Origin: Caballeronia sordidicola
Lineage (GTDB): Bacteria; Pseudomonadota; Gammaproteobacteria; Burkholderiales; Burkholderiaceae
DNA: 64,000 nucleotides
Reading direction: 5' to 3'
Assembly (NCBI RefSeq): GCF_002220365.1
Contig: NZ_MTHB01000023.1
Location: 62,001 to 126,000, forward strand
Shown: positions 1-9,403 of the stretch, one piece after another
Numbering within the stretch: the stretch's first letter is position 1
Layout: each line of letters starts with the position of its first letter
Notes under the pieces: model-generated
Told to the model about the DNA's origin: nothing
Databases searched by the model: none
Seen by the model: only the letters and a program-made list of their open reading frames with translations
Program-made: the position numbers and the translations under genes

Positions 1-240
1 CGCGGCGGCTTTCATCACCATCGCTTCGGTCGGGTTCGACGGCGTTTCGTCGAAGATGGGAACCGCGCCCGCATCCAGGTCCAGCGCCTGGACGGTTTGC
101 GACACCAGCCCCGCGGCCAGGACGCCTTTGTCCGTGATGATCAGCGGCCGCTTGATGCCCACGCGCGTGCATTCGCTGTCGAGCATGGCGAGCGCGTCGA
201 AGCCGAGGTGGATGTGAGTAACGTAGAAGATGAAGGCCAT
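1..240 (-). CDS. Iron-containing alcohol dehydrogenase, N-terminal part (cut by window edge)
   Basis: Only the first 80 codons lie in the window; the rest continues beyond base 1. The reading frame opens at ATG 238-240 and stays open to the edge. It begins MAFIFYVTHIHLGFDALAML and contains RPLIITDKGVLAAGL followed by FDETPSNPTE. This is the usual start of group III iron-dependent alcohol dehydrogenases: a beta strand, then the nucleotide-binding 'TDKG' loop and the 'xxPTxxxV' segment. Family members are about 380 residues and oxidise or reduce small alcohols and aldehydes with NAD(P) and Fe2+. The metal ligands lie outside the window, so activity cannot be judged. No strong ribosome site precedes the start. 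Confidence 0.75.
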   Translation of the reverse strand, partial: MAFIFYVTHIHLGFDALAMLDSECTRVGIKRPLIITDKGVLAAGLVSQTVQALDLDAGAVPIFDETPSNPTEAMVMKAAA

Positions 241-349
241 GACGTGTGTCCGCGGTTGACGCAGTTAAGTGGAGCGTCAGGTATGTTAGGAGTCCAGCGG
301 GAGTCCGTCAATCCGCGTGGACGCCATGTATCGTGCGGACTTATGGACG

Positions 350-880
350 TTACTGCCCGGGGCGGTCCACGTATTCCACGGCCAGGCCGCGCCGGCGCAT
401 CCATTCCGCCACGGCATGGCCGGTTCCCGCGCGCCAGGGCCTGAGCTTTGCCGGTTCGACCAGACGATATTCAAGCAATTCGGGCGACAGGCTGATGGTC
501 CCATTCGCCTTCACGTGATACGCGATGATCAGTTCGTTCTTGCGGATGAATTCGTACACGCCGACCAGTTCCACCGATTCCGCGACCAGCGACGTTTCCT
601 CCAGCACTTCCCGCGCGATGCCCTCTTCGGGCGTTTCGCCGTTCTCGAGAAAACCCGTGATCAGCGCAAACATGCCCTCGACCCACGCCGCGTTACGCGC
701 GAGCAGGATCTTGCCCTCGTACTCCACGATCGCCGCGACCACCGGCAGCGGATTATTCCAGTGCACGAAGCCACATTCCGGGTCTGGACACGCGAGTCGC
801 ACGCGCCCGCCTTCGTGGCTTGCATCGGCGCGTTCGACCAGCTTGTTGGCATCGCGTGGACAGAATTGGTATTCGATCAT
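350..880 (-). CDS. Nudix hydrolase with N-terminal cysteine motif
   Basis: The protein has 176 residues. The N-terminus carries FCP near residue 7 and CPDPEC near 31-36, resembling a reduced zinc ribbon as in some ADP-ribose/NADH-type Nudix enzymes. The Nudix box follows at about residues 75-97: GFLENGETPEEG then REVLEETS. It fits G-x5-E-x7-R-E-U-x-E-E-x-G-U except that the final glycine is serine. The catalytic E-E pair is present, so hydrolysis of a nucleoside diphosphate derivative is likely, but the substrate cannot be read from sequence. It sits downstream of threonine aldolase on the same strand, separated by a 9-bp triple repeat. The start is the ATG at 880. Confidence 0.88.
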   Translation of the reverse strand: MIEYQFCPRDANKLVERADASHEGGRVRLACPDPECGFVHWNNPLPVVAAIVEYEGKILLARNAAWVEGMFALITGFLENGETPEEGIAREVLEETSLVAESVELVGVYEFIRKNELIIAYHVKANGTISLSPELLEYRLVEPAKLRPWRAGTGHAVAEWMRRRGLAVEYVDRPGQ

Positions 881-906
881 GGTCTGGGGTCAGAGGATCC
901 GAAAAA

Positions 907-933
907 GGTCAGTGGGGTCAGTGGGGTCAGTGG
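907..933. repeat. 9-bp tandem repeat, three copies
   Basis: GGTCAGTGG is repeated three times perfectly (907-915, 916-924, 925-933). It lies between the Nudix start (880) and the threonine aldolase stop (939). A related GGGGTCAG sits at about 885-892. Confidence 0.9.
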
Positions 934-938
934 ATTCA

Positions 939-1970
939 TTAAGCCGCGCAAAGCGCGCGGATCTCGGCGGCGAACTGCTCCACGGTTTCCGGCAGCGTGT
1001 CCCACGCACACATCAGCCGGCAACCGCCCGAGCCGATGAACTGATAAAACTTCCAGCCCTTGTTGCGCAGCGCTTGCGCAACAGCCGGCGGCAACTCGGC
1101 GAACACCGCGTTCCCTTGCGGCCTGAACATCACCTTCACGCCGTCTATGCCTTCCAGCCGCTCGGCCATGAGTTGCGCCATAGCGTTTGCATGGCGCGCG
1201 TTGCGCAGCCAGACATCGTTATTGAGCAGGCCGAGCCAGGGCGCCGAGATAAACCGCATCTTCGACGCCAGTTGCCCCGCCTGTTTCAGCCGATACGCAA
1301 AGTCGACGGCCAGCGCCTTATCGAAGAAAATCACTGCTTCGCCGACCGGCAGGCCGTTCTTCGTGCCGCCGAAACACAGCACGTCTACGCCCGCGCGCCA
1401 CGTGATCTCCGACGGATGCACATTCAGCGACGCAACCGCGTTCGCAAACCGGGCACCGTCCATGTGCACTTTCAGATGGCGGCGTTTCGCGATCGCCGCG
1501 ATCGCGCGAATCTCTTCCACGCTGTAGACGGTGCCCACTTCCGTGGACTGCGTCAGCGTGACGACCTTGGGCTTCGGATAGTGGATATCGGCACGACGCG
1601 TGACGATGGCTTCGATCGCATCCGGCGTAAGCTTTCCGTCGATACCCGGTGCCGTCAGCAACTTCGAGCCGCCCGAGAAAAATTCGGGTCCCCCGCATTC
1701 ATCGGTTTCGATGTGCGCGAGCTCGTGGCAAATCACAGAGTGATACGACTGGCAGAGCGATGCGAGCGCCAGTGAATTGGCCGCTGTGCCGTTGAACACG
1801 AAGAAGACTTCGCAGTCGGTCTGGAACAGGTCGCGGATGCGGTCGCACACGCCCTGGGTCCAGGAATCGTCGCCGTAGGCCGGTTCATGGCCGCTGTTGT
1901 TGGCTTCGATGAGCGCGGCGAGCGCTTCGGGGCAGATGCCGGCGTAGTTGTCGGAGGCAAAATGTTGCAT
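939..1970 (-). CDS. ltaE: Low-specificity L-threonine aldolase
   Basis: PLP enzyme of 343 residues that cleaves L-threonine (and allo-threonine) to glycine and acetaldehyde in the cytosol. It opens with FASDNYAGICPEALAAL. It shows the substrate-pocket HELAHIETDECGGPEFFSG, the HMDGARFANA strand that contacts the cofactor ring, and FGGTKNG around residue 205, whose lysine should form the PLP Schiff base. Length matches the family (330-350). It is apparently monocistronic, followed on the same strand by the Nudix gene after a tandem repeat. The start at 1970 has no obvious Shine-Dalgarno, but no other in-frame start fits better. Confidence 0.93.
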   Translation of the reverse strand: MQHFASDNYAGICPEALAALIEANNSGHEPAYGDDSWTQGVCDRIRDLFQTDCEVFFVFNGTAANSLALASLCQSYHSVICHELAHIETDECGGPEFFSGGSKLLTAPGIDGKLTPDAIEAIVTRRADIHYPKPKVVTLTQSTEVGTVYSVEEIRAIAAIAKRRHLKVHMDGARFANAVASLNVHPSEITWRAGVDVLCFGGTKNGLPVGEAVIFFDKALAVDFAYRLKQAGQLASKMRFISAPWLGLLNNDVWLRNARHANAMAQLMAERLEGIDGVKVMFRPQGNAVFAELPPAVAQALRNKGWKFYQFIGSGGCRLMCAWDTLPETVEQFAAEIRALCAA

Positions 1971-2097
1971 GCGGTCAGGGGCCAGGGCAATGGTGAGCGT
2001 GGCCGTTATTTTAACGTTTCATGCGTGAAAACGCGGAGACGTCAATAACTGCCATGCCGGTGCCTGTTTGTCCCCCGTCCTCCGACCGCTTTACGAT

Positions 2098-2334
2098 TTA
2101 TTTTGCGGCGGGTTGATCAGATCCCGCGGCCTGCTGCGCTTTTTTGTCCTTCTTGTTCGCTTCGTGATGACCGACCGCGCAGCCGCCGGCCGCGCCGAGC
2201 GCGCCGTGCTTGCCCGCAACGTGGCCCGCCACGCCGCCTACCGCCGCACCTTCCAGACATCCTTTGGCATAGACGGCACCCGTGGCGAAAAACATCGAGG
2301 ACGCGGCGACGAGTGTGACGAGAGTTTGTTTCAT
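2098..2334 (-). CDS. Small secreted glycine-rich protein
   Basis: The protein has 78 residues from ATG 2332-2334, chosen because AAGGAA lies just upstream and the following residues form a signal peptide. A KQTLVTLVAASSMFFATGA core ends near VYA-K. The mature part holds a glycine-zipper pattern (GAAVGGVAGHVAGKHGALGAAGG) followed by a lysine-rich, low-complexity tail. Such proteins are common in Burkholderia as small exported or envelope proteins; no function is known. The first cysteine (KGCLEG) follows the cleavage site but is not a canonical lipobox. Confidence 0.75.
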   Translation of the reverse strand: MKQTLVTLVAASSMFFATGAVYAKGCLEGAAVGGVAGHVAGKHGALGAAGGCAVGHHEANKKDKKAQQAAGSDQPAAK

Positions 2335-2577
2335 GAGACAGGTTCCTTTTGTAGTCGGCGCGCAGAGCTTCATGCCTGCGCTGACATACAAAGGGCAAGC
2401 CGCGTACCTGTCAATTCGCTTTCGGTTCTTGATGGATGAAGTCGGTTCGGCGTGATCCGGTTCGCCTCAGATCGCGGGCGCCTTAGCGTCAAGAAACATC
2501 GCGCCGCAAACGGGACCACGGTCTTATGACGGCATCCACCCTCGTTGGCCGCGATGAAAGATGGCTCTCGCAGACGC

Positions 2578-2614
2578 AAAAAAGCCCGTTCTGTCGTCAC
2601 TTCAGAACGGGCCT
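2578..2614 (-). terminator. Intrinsic terminator of alaS
   Basis: A perfect 10-bp stem GCCCGTTCTG/CAGAACGGGC (2584-2593 with 2603-2612) is followed on the minus strand by six T. It lies 36 bases past the alaS stop. Confidence 0.9.
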
Positions 2615-2649
2615 TCTCATGCGGTTAAAGCGGCTAAAGAACTAAGCGC

Positions 2650-5274
2650 TTAGAGCTTTCCCTTAACCCAGTCATTCACGCCGGCCAGCGCCGATGCCAA
2701 GTTCTCCGGCTCGGTGCCGCCCGCTTGCGCCATATCCGGCCGTCCGCCGCCCTTGCCGCCGACTTGCTGCGCGACGAAGTTCACCAGATCACCCGCTTTG
2801 ACCTTCTTCGATGCTTCCGCCGTCACGCCCGCAATCAGGCTGACCTTATTGCCATCGACTGCTGCCAGCACGATGGCTGCGTTCTTCAGCTTGTCCTTCA
2901 ATTTATCGACGGTTTCGCGCAGTGTCTTGCTATCCGCGCCTGGCAATTGAGCCGCCAGCACAAACACCCCGCCGATCTCAACCGCCTGCGACACGAGTTC
3001 GTCGCCCTGATTGGACGCGAGCTTCGACTTCAGCGCGCCGAGTTCCTTTTCCAGCGCCTTCACGTGTTCCTGAACTTGCGTGATGCGCTGCGTAAGTTCG
3101 GACGGCTGCGCCTTCAGCACGGCGGAAGCCGCATTGATCCGCGCATCGAGTTCCTGCACGAAGCGCACGGCGTTGTCGCCGGTGATCGCTTCCACGCGCC
3201 GAATGCCTGCCGCGACGCCGCCTTCCATCACGATCTTGAACAAGCCGATGTCGCCCGTGCGATGCACGTGCGTGCCACCGCAAAGTTCACGCGAGAAACC
3301 GAGGTCGAGCACGCGTACTTCGTCGCCGTACTTTTCGCCGAACAGCGCCATCGCGCCGCCCTTCACCGCCTCGTCATACGCCATCACACGCACGATGCCC
3401 GGCGCGTTTGCCAGCACTTCCGTGTTGACGATTTCTTCCACTCGACGAATCTGCTCGTCGGTCATGGGTGCGTTGTGCGCAAAGTCGAAGCGTGTCTTGT
3501 CCGGATCGACGAGCGAACCCTTTTGCTGCACGTGGCTGCCGAGCACTTCGCGCAGCGCCTTGTGCATCAAGTGCGTAGCCGAGTGATTGCGGGCGGTGCG
3601 AAGACGGCGAACCGTATCGATTTCCGCCTTCACCACATCACCCACTTTCAGCGTGCCCTGCTCGATCGTGCCGTGATGGCCAACGACGTCGGACTGGACC
3701 TTGAGGGTATCGGCGACCGCAAAGCGCACCGCTGCGTTCGCGAGCACGCCCTGATCGCCCGCCTGACCGCCCGATTCGGCGTAGAACGGCGTGTGATCGA
3801 GCACGACGACGGCCTGCTGGCCGACCTGCGCTTCTTTTACCGGTGCACCGTCCACGTAAAGCGCGACCACTTTGGCGTCGTCGAAGATTTCGTTTTCGTA
3901 GCCGTGGAACGTGGTTTTCGTGCCCGCGTAGTCCAGGCCTTGCGCCGACTTGAACTTGCCGGCCGAGCGAGCCTGCTCGCGTTGACGTGCCATGGCTTCG
4001 TCGAACGCGGCTTCGTCGACGGTGATGCCGCGCTCGCGGCAAACGTCGGCGGTCAGATCCAGCGGGAAGCCGAATGTGTCGTGGAGTTTGAACGCAAGTT
4101 CGCCGTCCAGTTGCTTCGAGCCCTTGGCGTCGAGCGTGGCGAGTTCGGTTTCGAGCATCGACATGCCGTGTTCGATCGTCTCGAAGAAACGTTCCTCTTC
4201 CTGCCGCAGAACGTCCGTGACGCGGGTTTGCGCGTCCTTGAGTTCCGGATAGGCCGCGCCCATTTCCTCGACCAGATCGGCCACGAGCTTATGGAAAAAC
4301 GCGCCCTTGCGGCCGAGTTTGTAGCCGTGGCGGATAGCGCGGCGCACGATCCGGCGCAGCACATAACCGCGGCCTTCGTTGCCGGGGATCACGCCGTCGA
4401 CGATCAGGAACGAGCATGCGCGAATATGGTCCGCGATCACCTTCAGCGAGTTGTTGGTGAGATCCGGTGTGTCCGTTTCACGGGCGGCCGCCTTGATCAG
4501 CGTCTGGAACAGGTCGATCTCATAGTTGCTGTGCACATGCTGGAGCACCGCGGCGAGGCGCTCGAGGCCCATGCCGGTATCGACGCTCTGCTTGGGCAGC
4601 TTCGTCATGTTGCCCTGGACGTCGCGATTGAACTGCATGAACACGAGATTCCAGATCTCGATGAAGCGGTCTCCGTCCTCTTCCGGGGATCCCGGCGGGC
4701 CGCCCCAGATTTCCGGGCCGTGGTCGTAGAACACTTCCGAGCACGGGCCGCACGGGCCGGTGTCGCCCATGGTCCAGAAGTTATCCGATGCGTACCGTGC
4801 ACCCTTGTTGTCGCCGATGCGGATGATCCGGTCCTTCGGCACGCCGATTTCGTTTTCCCAGATGGCGAACGCTTCGTCGTCTTCCTGGTAGACCGTGACC
4901 GTGAGTTTGTCGGCGGGCAGGCCGTAGACCTTGGTAAGCAGTTCCCAGCAATAGTGGATCGCGTCGCGCTTGAAATAGTCGCCAAACGAGAAGTTGCCCA
5001 GCATTTCGAAGAACGTGTGGTGGCGTGCTGTGTAGCCGACGTTTTCGAGGTCGTTGTGCTTGCCGCCCGCGCGGACGCTGCGCTGAGAGGTCGTGGCGCG
5101 CGAATAAGGGCGGCTCTCCGTGCCGAGGAAGACGTCCTTGAACTGAACCATGCCGGAGTTGACGAACAGCAGCGTGGGATCGTTGCCCGGCACGAGGCTG
5201 GACGAGCGCACGATCGTGTGGCCCTTCGATTCAAAGAACTTGAGGAATTTCTCGCGGATGTCGGCGGCTTTCAT
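2650..5274 (-). CDS. alaS: Alanyl-tRNA synthetase
   Basis: Class II synthetase charging tRNA-Ala; 874 residues from ATG 5272-5274. This start aligns with the E. coli enzyme (876), as [10 protein letters not shown] leads directly into the SKGH and [12 protein letters not shown] core. An in-frame GTG at 5346 would add 24 unrelated residues. Visible parts are the catalytic domain with [20 protein letters not shown] and [13 protein letters not shown], the editing domain with NHSATHLMH and CGGTHV (zinc-binding, clears Ser/Gly-tRNA), and the C-Ala domain ending in [18 protein letters not shown]. All key motifs are intact. The gene stands alone with its own terminator. Confidence 0.97.
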   Translation of the reverse strand: MKAADIREKFLKFFESKGHTIVRSSSLVPGNDPTLLFVNSGMVQFKDVFLGTESRPYSRATTSQRSVRAGGKHNDLENVGYTARHHTFFEMLGNFSFGDYFKRDAIHYCWELLTKVYGLPADKLTVTVYQEDDEAFAIWENEIGVPKDRIIRIGDNKGARYASDNFWTMGDTGPCGPCSEVFYDHGPEIWGGPPGSPEEDGDRFIEIWNLVFMQFNRDVQGNMTKLPKQSVDTGMGLERLAAVLQHVHSNYEIDLFQTLIKAAARETDTPDLTNNSLKVIADHIRACSFLIVDGVIPGNEGRGYVLRRIVRRAIRHGYKLGRKGAFFHKLVADLVEEMGAAYPELKDAQTRVTDVLRQEEERFFETIEHGMSMLETELATLDAKGSKQLDGELAFKLHDTFGFPLDLTADVCRERGITVDEAAFDEAMARQREQARSAGKFKSAQGLDYAGTKTTFHGYENEIFDDAKVVALYVDGAPVKEAQVGQQAVVVLDHTPFYAESGGQAGDQGVLANAAVRFAVADTLKVQSDVVGHHGTIEQGTLKVGDVVKAEIDTVRRLRTARNHSATHLMHKALREVLGSHVQQKGSLVDPDKTRFDFAHNAPMTDEQIRRVEEIVNTEVLANAPGIVRVMAYDEAVKGGAMALFGEKYGDEVRVLDLGFSRELCGGTHVHRTGDIGLFKIVMEGGVAAGIRRVEAITGDNAVRFVQELDARINAASAVLKAQPSELTQRITQVQEHVKALEKELGALKSKLASNQGDELVSQAVEIGGVFVLAAQLPGADSKTLRETVDKLKDKLKNAAIVLAAVDGNKVSLIAGVTAEASKKVKAGDLVNFVAQQVGGKGGGRPDMAQAGGTEPENLASALAGVNDWVKGKL

Positions 5275-5509
5275 GGCGTGCGGGTCTGCTGTTTTGTACG
5301 GCGGCGGCGCTCGGGGCGAAGCTTCTGACTTTTTGTCTGTAGTCACTGATCGCGCGCGAGGGCCGGGTGCCGGGTGCCAAAATGGGATTGTCGATTATAC
5401 GGGGTTTGGAGGGGCTTTTCGCTGGCGCCGACACAGCCCACGAGCCCCGCAACCCCGATACCGTCCACCGGCACTAACGAGAATCACAATCAGAGTGAGA
5501 AAGCCCCGT

Positions 5510-5545
5510 CCTTAGCTCGCCCCTTAGCTCTCCCCTTATCTCACG
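5510..5545. repeat. 12-bp tandem repeat, three imperfect copies
   Basis: CCTTAGCTCGCC, CCTTAGCTCTCC and CCTTATCTCACG lie end to end (5510, 5522, 5534). The last copy covers the stop codon of the lipoprotein gene at 5536, so the duplications trail that gene. Confidence 0.8.
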
Positions 5546-5754
5546 CCCGCCCCAATCAATCCGCCCGCCGCCGCACCCGCCACCGTCCCGAGCGGACCAC
5601 CGGTCAGCACATAACCCAAAGCACCGCCGGCCGCCGCCCCAATGCCCGCGTGCGCCTGCGTACGGTTCATCGCGCAGGCCGAAAACGAAGCGATAAACAC
5701 CCCAATTGCCGCGACCCGTGCAACCTGAAAAGAAACCCGCGTGATCTTGTTCAT
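5536..5754 (-). CDS. Small glycine-zipper (probable lipo)protein
   Basis: The protein has 72 residues, preceded by AAAAAGGAAAA, a strong ribosome site. A hydrophobic stretch (VAAIGVFIASFSA) ends in C-A-M, a weak lipobox. The mature part is a glycine zipper (GIGAAAGGALGYVLTGGPLG then GAAAGGLIGAG), as in OsmB/glycine-zipper 2TM outer-membrane lipoproteins. It is divergent from glnS. Role unknown, probably envelope-associated. Confidence 0.78.
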   Translation of the reverse strand: MNKITRVSFQVARVAAIGVFIASFSACAMNRTQAHAGIGAAAGGALGYVLTGGPLGTVAGAAAGGLIGAGVR

Positions 5755-6105
5755 GATGAAATTTTCCTTTTTATCGTCGATACCGCTCGCATCCCAAACC
5801 TTTCAAATTCATTATTTCGGAACGCGAGGCTATCTTAAAATCTTCCCATCAACGCCGACAATTCGATTTACGTCCCGTTACGCTGGATACAACCCGTATC
5901 GAAAAGGTCATGGCCTGGTTACAACCGCACAGCAACCACGCCAGGTTCCCGGGTGTCGCAGCCACGCCGCACATCGCGGCAAAATCCCGGCGCGCGCTGT
6001 CCTGCCCCTCTTGCTAAGGTAGAATCGAACGACCAGATAAGTCTTACCGAACGCAAGCCGCAGGTCTTCAACGCTAGCGCCCTCGTCCGCTCTCCTTTTT
6101 CTCGC
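5755..6105. other. Divergent intergenic region before glnS
   Basis: Holds the leaders of the glycine-zipper gene (minus) and glnS (plus). A possible glnS -10 (TAGAAT, 6021-6026) is visible without a good -35. I see no gene here. Confidence 0.5.
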
Positions 6106-7815
6106 ATGAACACCGATCGCAACGACGCTCCGGCGGTAACCAATTTCATCCGCAATATCATTGACGAAGACAATCGCAACGACAAATGGTCGCAGCGGGT
6201 CGAAACACGTTTTCCACCCGAGCCGAACGGCTACCTGCACATCGGTCATGCGAAGAGTATTTGCGTCAATTTCGGCATCGCGCGTGATTACGGCGGCGTC
6301 TGCCACCTTCGTTTCGACGACACGAATCCGGAAAAGGAAAGTGTCGAATACGTCGATTCCATCATCGACGCCGTGAAGTGGCTCGGCTTCGACTGGAACA
6401 AGGACGGCACCGAACACCTGTACTTCGCGAGCGACTACTACGACAAGCTCTACGAATTCGCCGAACTGCTGATCGAACGCGGCCAGGCCTATGTCGACAG
6501 CCAGTCGGCCGAAGAAATGCGCCTGACGCGCGGCTCGGCGCAAGAGCCCGGCAAGAATTCGCCGTTCCGCGACCGCACGCCGCAAGAGAACCTGGACCTG
6601 TTCCGCCGCATGAAAGCGGGCGAGTTCAAGGAGGGCGAGCACGTGCTGCGCGCCAAAATCGACATGGCGTCGCCGAATTTCAACATGCGCGATCCCGTCG
6701 TCTACCGGATTCGTTTCGCCCATCATTACCGGACCGGCGACACGTGGTGCATCTACCCCATGTACGACTACACGCACTGTGTATCGGACGCGCTCGAAAA
6801 CATCACGCATTCGCTGTGTACGCTCGAGTTTGAAGATCACCGTCCGCTCTACGACTGGTTCTTGAATCAACTCGCCGATGACGGCAAGTTCACCCGTCCG
6901 CTGCCGCAGCAAATCGAGTTCTCCCGACTCAACCTGACGTACGCGATCACCAGCAAGCGCAAGCTGCTGCAACTGGTGACGGAAAATCATGTGGACGGCT
7001 GGGACGATCCGCGCATGCCGACTATCGTGGGCGTGCGGCGTCGGGGCTTCACGCCGGAAAGCATCCGGCTCATGTGCGACCGCGTGGCGGTGACGAAGGT
7101 GGATTCGTGGATCGACATGAGCGTGCTGGAAGGCGCATTGCGCGACGATCTCGACGAAAAAGCGCCCCGTGCGATCGCGGTGCTGGACCCGCTGAAACTG
7201 ATCATCGACAACTATCCGGAAGGCACGAGCGAAACTTGCAGCGCGCCGGTTCATCCGCATCATCCTGAGCGCGGCACGCGTGAATTTCCGTTTTCACGCG
7301 AATTGTGGATCGAGCGCGAGGACTTCCAGGAAGTACCGAAAAAGGGCTATTTCCGTTTGTTCCCGGGTAACAAGGTGCGGCTGAAGTACGGCTTCGTCGT
7401 GGAGTGCACGGGCGCTGACAAGGACGAGCACGGCAACATCACGGCCGTGCATTGCACGTACTTCCCCGACAGCAGGTCCGGCACGGAAGGCGCTAACGGC
7501 TACAAGGTCAAAGGCACCATTCACTGGGTCAGCGCGGAAGGCGCATATGAAGCCGAAGTACGGATCTACGACCGCCTCTTCAAAGAACCGCAACCGGGAG
7601 CCGGCGGCGCGGAATTTCTCGATGCGCTGAACCCCGACTCGAAGCGCATCGTGCGCGCTTATCTTGAACCGGGCGCGCGCCAGGCAAACGCCGAAGATCG
7701 CTACCAGTTCGAACGCCACGGCTATTTCGTCGCTGACCGTATCGATTCGAAACCCGGCATGCCGGTGTTCAATCGCATCGTCAGCCTGCGCGATAGCTGG
7801 ACCAAGCCGGCTTAA
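6106..7815 (+). CDS. glnS: Glutaminyl-tRNA synthetase
   Basis: Class I synthetase of 569 residues, charging tRNA-Gln. The ATG at 6106 was chosen over an upstream extension because NFIRNIIDEDNRNDKW is the normal N-terminal segment. The HIGH motif is in FPPEPNGYLHIGHAK. The second signature is ITSKRKL, the GlnRS form of KMSKS. The two anticodon-binding beta-barrels follow, with YFRLFPGNKVRLKYGFV characteristic. E. coli GlnRS is 554 residues, so the length is normal. A periplasmic binding protein gene follows 49 bases downstream and may be co-transcribed. Confidence 0.96.
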   Translation: MNTDRNDAPAVTNFIRNIIDEDNRNDKWSQRVETRFPPEPNGYLHIGHAKSICVNFGIARDYGGVCHLRFDDTNPEKESVEYVDSIIDAVKWLGFDWNKDGTEHLYFASDYYDKLYEFAELLIERGQAYVDSQSAEEMRLTRGSAQEPGKNSPFRDRTPQENLDLFRRMKAGEFKEGEHVLRAKIDMASPNFNMRDPVVYRIRFAHHYRTGDTWCIYPMYDYTHCVSDALENITHSLCTLEFEDHRPLYDWFLNQLADDGKFTRPLPQQIEFSRLNLTYAITSKRKLLQLVTENHVDGWDDPRMPTIVGVRRRGFTPESIRLMCDRVAVTKVDSWIDMSVLEGALRDDLDEKAPRAIAVLDPLKLIIDNYPEGTSETCSAPVHPHHPERGTREFPFSRELWIEREDFQEVPKKGYFRLFPGNKVRLKYGFVVECTGADKDEHGNITAVHCTYFPDSRSGTEGANGYKVKGTIHWVSAEGAYEAEVRIYDRLFKEPQPGAGGAEFLDALNPDSKRIVRAYLEPGARQANAEDRYQFERHGYFVADRIDSKPGMPVFNRIVSLRDSWTKPA

Positions 7816-7864
7816 GGCCATCGGCGCGTCCCGCCGGACGCTCGCACCTGTTGTGGGGGATGCT

Positions 7865-8827
7865 TTGCAACGCACCTTGCCAAGGTCGTTCATCCGCGCG
7901 CTGGACGCTTCAAGCACGTCACGCGCATCTCGCGTGTCGTGCGCGCTTGCGCTGCTGATCGCGGCGCAAGCGGCTTTCGCGGGCACGGTCGACCTGTCCT
8001 CGCCTACGCTACGCAAGATCGCCGAGAACAACACCATTGTCCTCGGCGTGCGCGAGTCGTCGGTCCCCTTCTCCTATCTCGACGCGAACGGGCGGCCCAT
8101 CGGCTATTCACAGTCCATCGCGCTCAAGATAGTCGACGAAGTCCGACTCCGCTTGCAAACACCCCGGCTCGCCGTGAGCACGGTGGTCGTTACGTCAGCG
8201 AACCGATTGTCGTATGTGGTGAACCACCAGATCGACCTGGAATGCGGCTCGACCGCCCATATTCGGGATCGGGAGCAATTGGTCTCGTTCTCGAACAGCT
8301 TCTTTAGTTACGGCATCCGGATGGTGGTGAAGCGCAAATCCGGCATCCGCAACTACGCGGATCTCGCCGGCAAGACGGTATCGACCACAGCGGGTACGTC
8401 CGACGAACAGCTACTGCGGGAACTGTCGCTGAACCGGAAACTCGATCTGCGTATCATCAGCGCGAAAGACCATGCAGAAGCTTTCGATGCGGTGAAAACC
8501 GGTCGCGCCGTGGCATTCGTGATGGATGACCCGTTGCTGTACGGAAAGATAGCTCAGGAAGGTCCCGCTCAAAACGAATACATTGTCACCGGTGACCCGC
8601 TCGCGCATGAATCCTACGCATGCATGATGCGCAAGGGCGACCCGGTCTTCAAGAAACTGGCCGATGACGTGATTGCCGGTATGGAGCGCTCAGGCGAAGC
8701 CGAAAAACTCTACGACCAGTGGTTCATGCAGCCCATTCCCCCCGACAACATCAACTTGCGGTTCCCTCTGTCGCCAGAAATGAGGGCGCTGTTCGCCGAT
8801 CCGAGCGACCACTCCTCCGACGACTAG
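7865..8827 (+). CDS. ABC transporter substrate-binding protein, glutamate/aspartate (GltI) type
   Basis: About 320 residues from a TTG at 7865, chosen because GGGGGA lies 5-8 bases upstream; GTG 7853 is the alternative. A long basic N-region and ALALLIAAQAAFA form a signal peptide. The mature protein is an SBP_bac_3 domain: NTIVLGVRESSVPFSYLD, then the ligand-contact segment DLECGSTAHI and SFSNSFFSYGIRMVV. This pattern is typical for glutamate/aspartate binders. No permease or ATPase gene adjoins it, so it works with components encoded elsewhere or as a stand-alone sensor. The specificity is inferred from family likeness only. Confidence 0.85.
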   Translation: MQRTLPRSFIRALDASSTSRASRVSCALALLIAAQAAFAGTVDLSSPTLRKIAENNTIVLGVRESSVPFSYLDANGRPIGYSQSIALKIVDEVRLRLQTPRLAVSTVVVTSANRLSYVVNHQIDLECGSTAHIRDREQLVSFSNSFFSYGIRMVVKRKSGIRNYADLAGKTVSTTAGTSDEQLLRELSLNRKLDLRIISAKDHAEAFDAVKTGRAVAFVMDDPLLYGKIAQEGPAQNEYIVTGDPLAHESYACMMRKGDPVFKKLADDVIAGMERSGEAEKLYDQWFMQPIPPDNINLRFPLSPEMRALFADPSDHSSDD

Positions 8828-8888
8828 CGTGACCAAGCAGCAAGCGTTGATCAATGGTGCCCCCGGGCGCACGCCCTAGCCCTGCGGC

Positions 8889-9341
8889 TCAGGCGAGCGT
8901 CTGGTGTAGTTCCGTCAGCGACAGCGTGGTCTGGAACAAGCGCGCGAGGCTGCGGCTTGCGTACTGATCGACATCAACCGGCGCGACCCATCTGTACGCG
9001 TCCATTTCGGGAATCATCGCGCCGTCCCGGCGACGCGGAAAATACGATTCGCAGACGCACTCTTCAAGCTTTACTTCTGCGTCGGTCACTCGCACCGCGA
9101 ACAGATGCAGGTCCTTGTCGCGGCGATAAACAAAGCGCCCGAGATCCTTCAAGCGCTCCGCTTTCATCACGATCCCCGTCTCTTCCACGAGTTCCCGCAA
9201 TGCCGCTTCCACGGGTTGTTCGTCCGCCTCACCCTGGCCTTTCGGGATATCCCAGTGCGACGTCTCGGTCGCATGGCACAGCAACACGTCTCCTTGCGTG
9301 TTAAGAATCACGACGCCACACGAAACCGTCCGGTCGGCCAT
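8889..9341 (-). CDS. Nudix hydrolase (MutT-like)
   Basis: The protein has 150 residues and a perfect Nudix box, GQGEADEQPVEAAL then RELVEETGI, at about residues 35-57. WDIPKGQGE before it is the usual lead-in of diadenosine polyphosphate / MutT-like hydrolases. It is convergent with the upstream binding protein gene. Substrate not determinable; the small size and absence of extra domains suggest nucleotide or dinucleotide polyphosphate housecleaning. Confidence 0.88.
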   Translation of the reverse strand: MADRTVSCGVVILNTQGDVLLCHATETSHWDIPKGQGEADEQPVEAALRELVEETGIVMKAERLKDLGRFVYRRDKDLHLFAVRVTDAEVKLEECVCESYFPRRRDGAMIPEMDAYRWVAPVDVDQYASRSLARLFQTTLSLTELHQTLA

Positions 9342-9403
9342 TTAAGTGGCCTTCCGGATTCGCGATAGCGCGTGACAGGAAACGTCGGGCTGGTTGAAAC
9401 GGG

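Noticed and set aside
907-933. Tandem repeats as a CRISPR array
   Set aside because: Units are 9-13 bp, directly adjacent without spacers, and no cas genes are present.
2370-2600. 76-codon minus-strand frame upstream of the small secreted protein
   Set aside because: Overlaps the alaS terminator, no ribosome site, no recognisable sequence.
2725-5328. 867-codon plus-strand frame opposite alaS
   Set aside because: Antisense shadow of alaS: composition is Arg/Ala/His/Val-biased with no recognisable domain, typical of high-GC mirror frames.
5908-7263. 451-codon minus-strand frame opposite glnS
   Set aside because: Shadow of glnS; no domain likeness.
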